Made by a program: the position numbers and the translations under genes
Shown: positions 18,549-27,714 of the stretch, piece after piece
How positions within the stretch are numbered: position 1 is the first letter of the stretch
Layout: the number at the start of each line of letters is the position of its first letter
Notes under the pieces: generated by a model
The model's input: only the letters and a program-made list of their open reading frames with translations
Database searches by the model: none
Told to the model about the DNA's origin: nothing
NCBI GenBank assembly: GCA_005217565.1
Contig: SJCO01000001.1
Location: 313,893-377,892 of the forward strand
Reading direction: 5' to 3'
DNA length: 64,000 nt
DNA from: Puteibacter caeruleilacunae
GTDB lineage: Bacteria > Bacteroidota > Bacteroidia > Bacteroidales > Prolixibacteraceae

Positions 18549-18879
18549 TTCGACAAAGATATGTTATAAAACACGTTCAAACGTTAAGAGAAGATTAATT
18601 GATGTAAAGAGAATGTTAAAACTACGTTTAATTGGACTTGGCAGACTAAAATGGGAAGAAATAACGGAAGATAACTTTGTTTTAGATATGCTTCAGTTAA
18701 TATGAAAGCAGATAATGGCAATCGAGTTTTCGCATAAAAGTGGTAAAATCAGAAATTCTACTTGTCATGGATACTCAAAAAAGGAACGGTGTTTGTAGAT
18801 GGGGATATTCGTGTTTATGTGTTTTGAATGTAATACAAGATGATTTTATGGGAGATTAGCTTAGAATACAAACCTTTAT

Positions 18880-18990
18880 AAAAAACAAAAAGGACAGTGG
18901 GGACCGTCCTTTTCTCTAAAAAAACTAACTAAACCAATAAAACTAACTATCGCCGACCGGCGTCGGCTATAAACCTATGAATAAAAATCT
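18880..18990 (-). ncRNA. Candidate small RNA, tandem copy 2
   Basis: Same order as copy 1 on the minus strand: -7 box TATCTTTG (18996-19003), hairpin A with changed sequence but intact pairing (GCCGAC 18952-18957 / GTCGGC 18962-18967), the identical single-stranded middle, terminal hairpin (18892-18898 with 18903-18909) and T run 18880-18891. The 23 bases covering the -7 box are identical in the two copies. In hairpin A the outer pair and the inner bases differ between copies while the stem is kept, which favours a structured RNA over a chance repeat. Confidence 0.5.
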
Positions 18991-19196
18991 CACTGCAAAG
19001 ATATGTTATAAAACACGTCTGAGCGTTAAGCCAAAGTTAAATGGTGAAAAAAGTTTTTGCTTGTTCAAATGGGGATTAATTAAGCGCTTGATAATTGGCT
19101 TTTTATGTTTGTATCTTTTTTTAGTGTTTTTATTGAAGTGTTTCATGCAGTGTAAATTCTTATGTAGATCTTGTGCTATTTAAATAAAAATGATAA

Positions 19197-19219
19197 AGGG
19201 CAACACTTTGTGCTGCCCT
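19197..19219 (-). terminator. Hairpin downstream of the lipoprotein gene
   Basis: AGGGCA (19197-19202) / TGCCCT (19214-19219) with a further inner CAC/GTG pairing. On the minus strand an A/T-rich tail with short T runs follows. It stands 160 bases beyond the stop of the lipoprotein gene and probably ends that transcript. It could instead be the end of a third, diverged small RNA (see findings). Confidence 0.45.
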
Positions 19220-19380
19220 CCTTGTTAAACCTGTCTGATATAAATTTCAGATTCCTATGAAAAAATATTAATGCTAATGACTAAAACCTTGCAAAAACCC
19301 TTATAACTTCTCAATTAGTCTTCCCTTGAACAACATTACATGCTTATGCTATTCAAATGATTAATTTTTTCTCTGATATA

Positions 19381-20130
19381 TTACTCAGTCCAGGTAACGC
19401 CGCTGCTAACCATCGTTAGTGCTTGAATATTATAGGCTTTATTATCGTCTGTTGATCCTGTTTCATACAGTACTCCAACTACTTCTATCTGGTATTCTGC
19501 TCCAATGGAAGGATAATAACCTGATGCCCATCCATCGGATTCACTACTGAAAGTAAAATCTTCGGTTCCTGATGTTAAAGCCGGACTTACATATACTAAT
19601 GCTCCATTTGCTTCATATAGTCTGATGTAGTATTCTTGTGCGTTTTCAGTACCTGTCCATTGTATATTTAGTTCGTATGAATCGAATGTGGTTGCATCAA
19701 TTACTATTTCACTGAGCTTGTTCTCTTCTAATATGTCACTTATGGTAACGCTTTCAACCTCTTCGTACGTACTTACTAGATCGTAATAATAGCTACCGCT
19801 GTTGATTGCTTCAGTTGAATATTCTTCGGTTGTTGGTTCATATGCAAATACCGATGTTGCTGATAAATCAGTATCAGGTGATAGGTCTATTGTTTCAGTC
19901 GCGTATCCAGGTGTTGTAACAACTGCACTACTAAGTGTTTGATTGGCTATTACATAGTGTGATACCGCATATCTTACTTCTCCATCAATAACTTTTGTCT
20001 GCACATATGAGTCTACATTCGCTTCCAATGTTTCGGGAATATCATCTTCATCGTCAACACATGCCACAAACATTAATGGTGAAAGTGCAATAAATACCCC
20101 TAATATCTTCTTCTTATCTAAAATCTTCAT
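19381..20130 (-). CDS. Hypothetical lipoprotein of the ECF/S8 peptidase locus
   Basis: 249 residues. The signal ends at lipobox 'MFVAC' (Cys24), followed by an acidic stretch 'VDDEDDIPET', typical of exported Bacteroidota lipoproteins. The rest is predicted beta-rich. The C-terminal half ('YELNIQWTGTENAQEYYIRLYEANG...YQIEVVGVLY') has the spacing of a fibronectin-III or immunoglobulin-like sandwich. I recognise no family, and it does not look like DUF4249. It lies downstream of the TonB receptor but has its own promoter copy at 20252-20279, 122 bases upstream, matching those of the sigma gene and the peptidase gene. A surface partner of the receptor is the simplest guess. Confidence 0.8.
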   Translation of the reverse strand: MKILDKKKILGVFIALSPLMFVACVDDEDDIPETLEANVDSYVQTKVIDGEVRYAVSHYVIANQTLSSAVVTTPGYATETIDLSPDTDLSATSVFAYEPTTEEYSTEAINSGSYYYDLVSTYEEVESVTISDILEENKLSEIVIDATTFDSYELNIQWTGTENAQEYYIRLYEANGALVYVSPALTSGTEDFTFSSESDGWASGYYPSIGAEYQIEVVGVLYETGSTDDNKAYNIQALTMVSSGVTWTE

Positions 20131-20251
20131 TCCTTATTTTATTAAAATTCAAGACATACAATACCAAGTCAAGGAGGTTATACCTCTCGATAATGACTCG
20201 GAAATCATGTTTATATTGTAATTAGTATCCGGAATAAACTTGTTACATATC

Positions 20252-20279
20252 TAATACAGGAGTAGCGTATTTTACCCTA
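20252..20279 (-). promoter_or_regulatory. ECF promoter motif, copy B (lipoprotein gene)
   Basis: On the minus strand: TAGGGTAAAA (20270-20279), 10 bases, CTGTATTA (20252-20259), preceded by G. It is identical in all 18 defined positions and in spacing to the copy before the sigma gene. It sits between the receptor stop and the lipoprotein gene, giving the latter its own start with a ~115-base leader. Confidence 0.7.
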
Positions 20280-20320
20280 CCTAAAAATTAAAAAAAGTGC
20301 TGGTGTATTTATATAATGCT

Positions 20321-22954
20321 TTAGAATTTGAAGTTTAAGAAGAAGTTGATCGTGAATTTTTGTGCTTCAATGAGTGTCTTCTCATGTACGATTTCATTGT
20401 TAGAATGGAAATCCTGCGTATATATATCAAGATAGTTCTTCGTATTGAAAGCATTGAGGAGTGATATGCCTGGTTGAAGCTTCACCTTACCTATTGATGT
20501 ATTGTAATTAGCGGATAAATCAACTCTAAAATAATTTGGTAGATTTTTGTATACCCTGGTCGTATTAAAGTATTCATCCTTAGTGGAGGATTCAATATAT
20601 GGTCGTCCGGTATGGAAGAGCGTGAGTGTTGAAAAGTTCCACTTGCTTAAGGTGAGTATGTTTGACCATTTTAACTCATGCCTTTTATCGTATTCCGACG
20701 GTACAGACTGACCATTATTTATTTGATCAAAATAGAGTGTTGATTTGCTCAATGAATATGCTAGCCAGCTTGTGAACTTTTTATCTTCAAACTTTATAAG
20801 GAAATCTATCCCTTTTGCTGTCGATTTACCAGTGATGAACTTACTTAGAGACCTAATCCGTTCTATTGGATTGGGGCCTTCTTGTTTTGTCTGGTCATCT
20901 TGGAATAGGTATTCCTGAATTCCCTTTGTTTTCTTAATGTATGCTTCAATATCAACAAGGAATTTGTTTTGTTTGAATGATGCGCCCAATATGAAATGAT
21001 TTGCAGAAACAACAGGTTGTTGATCATCGTTGGCCAAGATCCAAAATTCTCTGTTATACCCGTATGATTGTTCAGATGATGATTTATTCAGGAATTGGTA
21101 ATACTTGCCACAAGATGCTTTCAATGAGAATTGATTGTTGAAGCGATAGTTGGTATTTAATCTTGGTTCAAGATACATCTTACCATTCTCATCATAATAG
21201 TTTAAACGAAGGCCAGGAGTTACTTGTAACTTCCCATTCACGCTAATGTTATCTTGCATGAACAAGGTCGACAGGATCGCTGAATTTTCAAGATCATCAT
21301 AAATAAAAGATGTTGTTGCATCTTTATAAAACTCATACGAGTACCTTCGGGCTGTTAGTCCAAACTTAAAGAAATGTGATTGGTTTACCAAATAGTCGTG
21401 TTGCCAGGAAATATAGTAATCTGACAGTTTGTTTTCCTCATTAGTAATGCGTGTTATCGATGCCTGTGTCGGCCCCAACAGTGGCATGACATGATTTAGT
21501 TTAGTCTCATTCCTGTAGTCATTGTAATAGCCCGAGTGATCTACTCTTAACGTTGACGAATAGCGCTTCGAGTGTTGTTTTATCCACGAAAACCCAAAAC
21601 CATAATTCCCCCACTTATTCTTATCTGTCGTGTTGATTTTAAGATTTAATCTGTTTCCATTCTTGGTGCTTGTGAGTTTATCATTAGCTCCATAGAGTGA
21701 GAATATTAATTGTTCATCAGATTTAGGATTATAGGTGAGTTTTAGATTATAATCGCCGAAGGTAAATTCTGGTTTTATTGCATCATTGGCAAACTTAGGA
21801 ATGGTTGATTTTCCTAGTTTGTCGGCTAGTATTTCATCGGCCAGCCAGCTGGAATAGATGTCGGAATAGGCTCTTCTGGCTCCAGCTACCATTGTCAATT
21901 TGCGTGATAACGGGATCTCGGCCGAAAGGTTCGCATTGATAAGATTTACGCTTCCTTTTACCCTGGGCTTGTATTTGTTTCCTGAGATTGAGGTAATATC
22001 AATGATGCTTGATACGCGTTCACCATACCTGGCGTCAAATCCTCCCTTATAGACTTGTATGTCTTTCACAATATAGGGATTGATGGCCGAGAATACTCCA
22101 AAGAAATGATCAACATTGTAGAGGGTGTAGCCATCCAATAAGATAAGGTTCTGATCGGGTGAGCTACCTCTGATAGATAGTTCAGAAGAGTTCTCACTGC
22201 AGCTTATACCTGGTAGTGTTTGAAGTGCACGAAATATGTCTGTATCACCATAATTAGGGAGGTTGGAGAATTGAGATGGATTAAAGGAGAAATGACCCGC
22301 ATCAAGGTAGTTGTTGAGAATTTCTATAGTTCGACTTTTTACTTCTACTGTTTGTAACTGTGTATTTGAAGGAGTCAGTTCAATATCAAGAAAATTTAGC
22401 TCTGGCGAGGCTGTAATAATTGTATCAAGTGTATTGTAACCCATATACTTCACCTTTAACGATACTCTCTCTTCGTCGGTTAATTGCAAACTAAAGGTTC
22501 CATCGGCCGATCCAGCAAGTAGCTGTCCGTTACTACTTAGCACCAATCCTGCATAGGGGAGTCGTTCTCCACTTTCCTTATCAGATACAGTTCCGGAAAT
22601 ATAATGCCTGTCGGATTGTTTTGATGGTTTTATTATAAGGTAGGTGTTGTGCTTGTAAAGAAGGGAATAAGAGGAGCCTTCGAGGAGTGTTAAGATGGCT
22701 TCCTGAGCGGAGTTTGCCTGAAAGCTTTTGGTAATCTTTTTTTGTTTTAGCTGACTGGCGTCGAACGACATTTTTATGCTGTACGATTGTCCAGTTTCGG
22801 CCAATGCGCTGGCTAAAGTTTTATTAACGTATTTAAACTGAAAATGCTGGGCGTACCCAGCATGAATAGAAAAATAATAAAATAGCAATAAACAGATTAT
22901 ATGATAAAACCTATCTCTTATCAATGATTGTAATTTGGTTATCAATAATTGCAT
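20321..22954 (-). CDS. TonB-dependent receptor with STN domain (S8 peptidase locus)
   Basis: 877 residues. An atypical long n-region precedes a hydrophobic signal ('HIICLLLFYYFSIHAGYAQ'). Then come an STN domain (about 37-110, 'FKYVNKTLASALAETGQSYSIKMSFDASQL'), a carboxypeptidase-regulatory-like domain (about 118-195), the plug ('LQTLPGISCSENSSELSIRGSSPDQNLILLDGYTLYN') and a barrel ending 'FTINFFLNFKF'. It is FecA-like, not SusC-like: it is shorter and no SusD follows. The STN domain should signal to the FecR protein encoded just upstream. The start overlaps the FecR stop by 44 bases, suggesting translational coupling. The substrate is unknown; the linked peptidase suggests a peptide or protein product. 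Confidence 0.92.
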   Translation of the reverse strand: MQLLITKLQSLIRDRFYHIICLLLFYYFSIHAGYAQHFQFKYVNKTLASALAETGQSYSIKMSFDASQLKQKKITKSFQANSAQEAILTLLEGSSYSLLYKHNTYLIIKPSKQSDRHYISGTVSDKESGERLPYAGLVLSSNGQLLAGSADGTFSLQLTDEERVSLKVKYMGYNTLDTIITASPELNFLDIELTPSNTQLQTVEVKSRTIEILNNYLDAGHFSFNPSQFSNLPNYGDTDIFRALQTLPGISCSENSSELSIRGSSPDQNLILLDGYTLYNVDHFFGVFSAINPYIVKDIQVYKGGFDARYGERVSSIIDITSISGNKYKPRVKGSVNLINANLSAEIPLSRKLTMVAGARRAYSDIYSSWLADEILADKLGKSTIPKFANDAIKPEFTFGDYNLKLTYNPKSDEQLIFSLYGANDKLTSTKNGNRLNLKINTTDKNKWGNYGFGFSWIKQHSKRYSSTLRVDHSGYYNDYRNETKLNHVMPLLGPTQASITRITNEENKLSDYYISWQHDYLVNQSHFFKFGLTARRYSYEFYKDATTSFIYDDLENSAILSTLFMQDNISVNGKLQVTPGLRLNYYDENGKMYLEPRLNTNYRFNNQFSLKASCGKYYQFLNKSSSEQSYGYNREFWILANDDQQPVVSANHFILGASFKQNKFLVDIEAYIKKTKGIQEYLFQDDQTKQEGPNPIERIRSLSKFITGKSTAKGIDFLIKFEDKKFTSWLAYSLSKSTLYFDQINNGQSVPSEYDKRHELKWSNILTLSKWNFSTLTLFHTGRPYIESSTKDEYFNTTRVYKNLPNYFRVDLSANYNTSIGKVKLQPGISLLNAFNTKNYLDIYTQDFHSNNEIVHEKTLIEAQKFTINFFLNFKF

Positions 22955-23792
22955 ATTCTAGTTGCATTGGTATGGTTATGATGTCAAGGGCTTCTGTTAA
23001 TTTATCGTTGGAGAAGTCTACATTTACTAACCGTGACGCATCTCCTTTGAAGATAATCTTAACATCAAATTGTCGCTCTATCTCTTCAAAAATAGTACCA
23101 AGACTTGTTTCCTCAAAGTGGAATTGTCCGTCAAGCCATAATATGGTATTTTCAATATTAGGATCGACCGTTTTTTGAAGTGTGGTACCAGTTAATTGAA
23201 CTTTCTCCCCAGGAGTGATGATCACACTTTTACCTTGTGACGATACGCTCACTTTACCGGTGATGCAGCTTACCCAGAAATTACCGTTTCGTGCATATAC
23301 ATTAAGTTGAGTTCCAAGAACATTTACAGTACCATATCGTGTTGAAATTGCAAAAGGAGCACCTTTTTCCACATCAAAGAAAGCTTCTCCTGATAGAACT
23401 AGAGATCTTTTTTTTGTGAATTTCTTGTTGTTCCATTTCAATTTGGTGTCAGCATTAAGATCTACCTTCGATCCATCGGGCAATACAACATGCGAATTCT
23501 CTGCATAACGGGTAACTGCCTCGGTCGTTTTTCCTAGCGATAAAACAAGCTGCAGTCCTATGAGCAATAGGACTACAGCTGCTGCGATATTAACTACTCT
23601 TCCGATGGTGAGTCTTTTTGTCGATTTTGATTCATCAATACGGTTTAGTATCGAATCAAGCGCTACCTGCTGAGCTTCTCCTTGGGGAGGAACCAGGTTT
23701 GATGATAGCGCAAGAATCTTTTCCTCGGTATCCATATGGTTAAACTCTTTCGAGTTGCTATGTTTCTTTTCAGAGTTATTTCTGGTCATCAC
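22911..23792 (-). CDS. FecR-family anti-sigma factor (S8 peptidase locus)
   Basis: 293 residues. It has a cytoplasmic part (about 1-65), one membrane span ('VVNIAAAVVLLLIGLQLVLSL'), the FecR domain ('NSHVVLPDGSKVDLNADTKLKW', 'GEAFFDVEKGAPFAIST', 'VNVLGTQLNV') and a DUF4974/STN-like end ('LGTIFEEIERQFDVKIIF'). It starts 9 bases after the sigma stop and overlaps the receptor gene, so sigma, FecR and receptor form one operon from the promoter at 24344. An inner start at Met20 is possible. It should sequester the sigma factor and relay the receptor signal. Confidence 0.93.
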   Translation of the reverse strand: MMTRNNSEKKHSNSKEFNHMDTEEKILALSSNLVPPQGEAQQVALDSILNRIDESKSTKRLTIGRVVNIAAAVVLLLIGLQLVLSLGKTTEAVTRYAENSHVVLPDGSKVDLNADTKLKWNNKKFTKKRSLVLSGEAFFDVEKGAPFAISTRYGTVNVLGTQLNVYARNGNFWVSCITGKVSVSSQGKSVIITPGEKVQLTGTTLQKTVDPNIENTILWLDGQFHFEETSLGTIFEEIERQFDVKIIFKGDASRLVNVDFSNDKLTEALDIITIPMQLEYAIIDNQITIIDKR

Positions 23793-23801
23793 TAATATGC
23801 T

Positions 23802-24302
23802 TTATATTTTATGATCGATGTGTTTCTTTAACTCATGAAGTGCATTCTTCATTCGTTTTTCAACTGCCTTAACACTTAGGTTAAGGTTCTGAGCAATCTG
23901 AACGTAAGTGAGTCCATCGATTCTGTTCATCAGAAATACCACCCTGTATTTCTCATTTAATCTCCCCAGCGCTGTTTGCAGTTTTTGATGAAATTCCTTC
24001 ATCTCCAATTCATAGTCTGGCGAGTTAGAATGTTCTTCTGAGTGAAAATTATTAGCAAAATTTAAAACCACCTGTTCGTGTTCAAACCGATTTTTGCATA
24101 AGTTATTGGCAACGGTATACAATAGTGTTTTCACTGTTGATGATTTTATCGTTTTTCTCTTTTCCCATATTTTCACAAAGGCATCCTGAGTGATATCTTC
24201 AGCAAGCTGTATATCTCCTGTTTTATAGTAAAGAAAATTCTTTACCGGCTGGTACATCTTGTTGAACAAATCGATAAACTCACTTCTATTAAAGTCTGTC
24301 AT
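23802..24302 (-). CDS. ECF-type sigma-70 factor (S8 peptidase locus)
   Basis: 166 residues. Region 2 is 'FIDLFNKMYQPVKNFLYYKTGDIQLAEDITQDAFVKIWEKR' and region 4 is 'LNEKYRVVFLMNRIDGLTYVQIAQNLNLSVKAVEKRMKNALHELK'. The helix-turn-helix differs from those of the two PUL sigma factors, so it should read a different promoter. The bipartite motif 42 bases upstream is shared with the lipoprotein gene and the S8 peptidase gene. The economical reading is that this sigma drives its own operon and those two genes. First gene of the operon sigma-FecR-receptor. Confidence 0.93.
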   Translation of the reverse strand: MTDFNRSEFIDLFNKMYQPVKNFLYYKTGDIQLAEDITQDAFVKIWEKRKTIKSSTVKTLLYTVANNLCKNRFEHEQVVLNFANNFHSEEHSNSPDYELEMKEFHQKLQTALGRLNEKYRVVFLMNRIDGLTYVQIAQNLNLSVKAVEKRMKNALHELKKHIDHKI

Positions 24303-24343
24303 GCAACTAATTTCTGAAAATAGTTTTTGAACCTTTTTACTAT

Positions 24344-24371
24344 TAATACAGGCATAAATGGTTTTACCCTA
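24344..24371 (-). promoter_or_regulatory. ECF promoter motif, copy A (sigma operon)
   Basis: On the minus strand: GTAGGGTAAAA (24362-24372), 10 bases, CTGTATTA (24344-24351). Expected transcription start is about 7 bases on, giving a ~35-base leader before the sigma ATG at 24302. The match to copy B implies autoregulation. Confidence 0.7.
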
Positions 24372-24547
24372 CTTGTACAGACAAAAATAATGATTATTGG
24401 TTTAATGTTTTTTTTTAGAAACTCGATAGAGCCCTGATGTTGCGGGGACGGTGGTGATTGGTAAAATACTTCGTAGCTACAGACATTAGCTACTCTAAAG
24501 AGCAGCAGTATGACACTAAGTTTTAGTTGTTCAGCACTTTCAACTTC

Positions 24548-27500
24548 CTATTGTTTGACAAAACGTTGCTTTAATGATGTGGTGGTATTGTCGAATACAA
24601 CGAAGTATATCCCAGCCGATAATTGAGAAACGTCTAACGATAGTCGCTGTGTGATATTTCTACTCATTAAAACTTTTCCATTAATATCTACTATGCGTAT
24701 TGTTCCTGCACCTTCTATACTATTACCGATGTTGATGTTTAGGAATGTATTGGTAGGAACAGGGTAAATATCCATCTCTGATAATGTTGCCGACATGCTA
24801 AGTTGTTTGTCGGCCGAGAATGACGATTCATCCTGTTGTGTTCCAATAACGATTGAATAATCTTCAACCTCTCCCTGGGGTGCATTTCCGCATGATGATG
24901 GAGCTTCATTGTATTGCATTGCTACACGCATTAGCGTAGTTCCCAAGGTTGCATTTGATGGTATAGATATATTCTGTTCATACATTGCTTGTTGTGCTGA
25001 AAAACCACTTAAAACCTCTTCTCCCGGATCATTCAAATTACCATTGCGATTGAAATCGATCCATACTTTCCAATATTTCGGGAAATCAGATAATTGACCA
25101 CTTTGCAAACCAATCTTAGTGGTATTGCCAGGAATAATGTGGGCCGACTGATCGGTAAAATCAGCATAACCATTATTGTTCCCTGAAGTATTGTTGATTA
25201 AACCGAATATAACTCTCTCAATCCACTCGTTCGATGAGTCTTCTGCTAATGCTTCGCAGTAAGTGGTGAATTGTAGTATGGCCGAATAGTTTAACTCTGT
25301 TCCGTTAGTACAGACCGACTTTAGCTGAATCTCATACTGAGTACCTGGATTTAAGTTGTCGATGAGTGCCTGGTTCTCTGAGTATGATGTGGTTGTCCAT
25401 ACATCAGAGTCCGTTTGGCGATAGCGTAAATCATATCGCTCAATACCTTTAATCTCATTCCACTGGATAGCTATTTCACGCTGTGTGATGCGCAGTGCCG
25501 TAATATTCAAAACAGGTAAACACTCAGTAATTACTGTTTCTGTTACCCAATCAGAAGAGTGTTCAGTAGAGCAGTTTGAACGTAGTCTGATATCATAAGA
25601 CGTTCCACTTTCAAGTTCTGCTAGTGTTATGACAGTCTCGTTGGTCAAAATGCTTTGCCATTCAGTTTCATCTTGTGTCTTGTATTCAACACTATAACTC
25701 AGTGCATCAGCCAATGCAAACCAGCTTAAAGCAATAGATTGACTGGTTACGTCACCTAACATTATCGATGATGGAGTAAGACAGTTAGGTGTTGAGAAGA
25801 AAATTTCATCAGAATACACAGAGTTGGTCTCCTGACAGTTAGAACGCATCTGTAATACATAGCCTGTTCCAGGAGATAAATCATCTAACAAATAGGCAGT
25901 ATTGCTAATCCCATTGATGGTTGTCCAGGTTGAATTCTCTATTGCCCTGTATCGGATGTCATAAGTAAGGGTGGCATTCTCAAATTCCCAGCTCACAGCA
26001 GCATCGGAAGGATGGATATTGGATACTTCAATACCATTAGGTTGTGTTGCCAGGTCACATGGCTCAAGTGAAAATCCTGATATGATAATTGAGAAGTCTT
26101 GAGATCCATTTTGAAGATCTCCTTTATTGCTGATGCTAATTGTATAATTGCCTTCAGCTTCGGCAATGAAAACCTGTTCAACATTATCTCTTATGTTATC
26201 ACCTTTGCTGGCAGGGGATGTTCTACTAGAAGGATCTAGTATCCATGGATAATGTGTTGATGTACTTTGATTGATTCTTATATCAAGATCATTAATCAAT
26301 TTTATTGTAGAATCATCAACAATTCCTTCACTACCTGGCGTTGCTGCAGGATCATTCCAGCAAATTGTTGCTACCAATGGAGTTGTGCCATCAGCAGTAA
26401 TGTTGAGTGTTAGTTCTTCTTGATTATTTAGGGTATGCTCTTGAATTGCTATGTTATTCCCTGGCGACAACATCAATTCGGCTGCTTTCTGAGTATTTAA
26501 AACACCCCAGCCCGATTGATAATCTGGGCCCTCATTAGGCAATACGTCTGTAGCAGTATGGATTGCCAAACCTTTAAGTGTAGCAGCTTTCATGTATTCG
26601 CCATATTGCTGATGATATAGCTGCTGTAAGAGCAACAGACTTCCCGTGACGTTAGGAGTTGCCATGGAGGTACCACTATTGGTCTCGTATGCTTGGTTAG
26701 TCAAACTGGAAGTTGATCTTACCTGCCATCCGTTTCCACAAATGTCAGGCTTAATTCTACCATCATCAGTAGGTCCCCAGCTACTAAATGAAGAGACCTG
26801 TATCTCATCACTATTAATATCGTTAACCGAGCCAACGAGTAGTATGTTTTTTGCATTGCTGGTACCTGTCATAAGGTCGTAACCTTGTTTTGAGGGATTA
26901 ACCTGTCCGTCAACATCAGGGTTATAACCACGGTCGTTACCGGCAGCCGATACAATCAGGTAATATGGAGCATTATTTGCTATCTGGTCCCACGTTGCAG
27001 CAAAATCATCATAGTAACCAAAATACCATTCAGGAAGTTCTGTTGCATCAATCCCGTAAGAGTGATTTGATAATAGGTAACCTTGGGTGGCAAATGCAGC
27101 CATTTCAGCATCATCATTATTCCAGTCGTGGCCTATCAGATTTGCTTGAGGAGCCATTCCTCTGACTTGGTTGTTTATTCCACTGGCAATCATAGTTCCG
27201 GCAACATGTGTAGCATGGCGTGTACTTTCATTGGCCACAGCAAAGTTCTTCCCATCACCAGTGGTTACGCGACCATTAAACTCAATATGTGTGGACCTGA
27301 TGGCATCACCATCCCATTCTCCTAAAGTCATCCCTTGTCCTTGCAGGTTTACTCCCAATGTAGGATTGTTCCAGAGAGTTGAAGTATTGGTGGAATTTGC
27401 CGCATCAATGTTATGGGTAATGTAATAAAGTGGAACACCTGATTTTGTAACCTTGCGCAATTGGGCTATACGCTGATTTCTGCGAATAAATTCTTTCTTG

Positions 27501-27709
27501 CCTGTTGCTTTGATGAATTGCTTAATACGAACACTATCAGATCTATTTGATTGCTTTAATTCCAGAGATAGTGTCTTTAAAGCGCGACTATTGTATTTCG
27601 ATGTAACCAGGTTTCTCGATACTTTATTCTGTGCTTGTATATTGATGCTAATACTTAGCAATGCAAATAGCAGATATATTCCCCTCATCACTTCCTTCAT
27701 TTTATCCAT
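24548..27709 (-). CDS. Secreted S8 (subtilisin) peptidase with FN3 and GEVED domains and T9SS sorting signal
   Basis: 1053 residues. It has a signal peptide ('LLFALLSISINIQAQ') and an S8 domain with Asp133 (in 'GEWDGDAIRSTHIEF'), His165 ('RHATHVAG'), Asn258 ('SAAGND') and Ser348 ('SGTSMATP'). A P-domain-like stretch follows ('GNYTISISNKGDLQNGSQDFSIIISGF'), then three fibronectin-III repeats (about 555-830), a GEVED domain (about 840-960, ends 'QGEVEDYSIVIG') and a type A sorting domain ('IYPVPTNTFLNINIG...GIYFVVFDN...QRFVKQ'). It should be exported by the type IX system and fixed to or released from the surface. Promoter copy C ends only 6 bases before this ATG, so translation may start at Met4 (27700) or Met8 (27688), both of which leave a good signal peptide. 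Confidence 0.94.
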   Translation of the reverse strand: MDKMKEVMRGIYLLFALLSISINIQAQNKVSRNLVTSKYNSRALKTLSLELKQSNRSDSVRIKQFIKATGKKEFIRRNQRIAQLRKVTKSGVPLYYITHNIDAANSTNTSTLWNNPTLGVNLQGQGMTLGEWDGDAIRSTHIEFNGRVTTGDGKNFAVANESTRHATHVAGTMIASGINNQVRGMAPQANLIGHDWNNDDAEMAAFATQGYLLSNHSYGIDATELPEWYFGYYDDFAATWDQIANNAPYYLIVSAAGNDRGYNPDVDGQVNPSKQGYDLMTGTSNAKNILLVGSVNDINSDEIQVSSFSSWGPTDDGRIKPDICGNGWQVRSTSSLTNQAYETNSGTSMATPNVTGSLLLLQQLYHQQYGEYMKAATLKGLAIHTATDVLPNEGPDYQSGWGVLNTQKAAELMLSPGNNIAIQEHTLNNQEELTLNITADGTTPLVATICWNDPAATPGSEGIVDDSTIKLINDLDIRINQSTSTHYPWILDPSSRTSPASKGDNIRDNVEQVFIAEAEGNYTISISNKGDLQNGSQDFSIIISGFSLEPCDLATQPNGIEVSNIHPSDAAVSWEFENATLTYDIRYRAIENSTWTTINGISNTAYLLDDLSPGTGYVLQMRSNCQETNSVYSDEIFFSTPNCLTPSSIMLGDVTSQSIALSWFALADALSYSVEYKTQDETEWQSILTNETVITLAELESGTSYDIRLRSNCSTEHSSDWVTETVITECLPVLNITALRITQREIAIQWNEIKGIERYDLRYRQTDSDVWTTTSYSENQALIDNLNPGTQYEIQLKSVCTNGTELNYSAILQFTTYCEALAEDSSNEWIERVIFGLINNTSGNNNGYADFTDQSAHIIPGNTTKIGLQSGQLSDFPKYWKVWIDFNRNGNLNDPGEEVLSGFSAQQAMYEQNISIPSNATLGTTLMRVAMQYNEAPSSCGNAPQGEVEDYSIVIGTQQDESSFSADKQLSMSATLSEMDIYPVPTNTFLNINIGNSIEGAGTIRIVDINGKVLMSRNITQRLSLDVSQLSAGIYFVVFDNTTTSLKQRFVKQ

Positions 27710-27714
27710 TAATG

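Larger units (their letters stand above)
18262..19380. other. Gene-poor region with tandem noncoding repeats
   Basis: About 1.1 kb between the LOTUS-like gene and the lipoprotein gene. It holds two ~150-base near-identical direct repeats (see the ncRNA entries), a hairpin at 19197-19219, and otherwise AT-rich sequence with no credible coding frame. The longest frame, starting at 18977, lies on a repeat copy and is not conserved in the other copy. Confidence 0.6.

Noticed and set aside
18977-19183. A 68-codon frame starting MNKNLTAKICYK on repeat copy 2, and a 20-codon frame starting MNKNLRQRYV on copy 1.
   Set aside because: After MNKNL the two copies are in different frames because of an indel, so no peptide is conserved; the DNA repeat is better explained as RNA.
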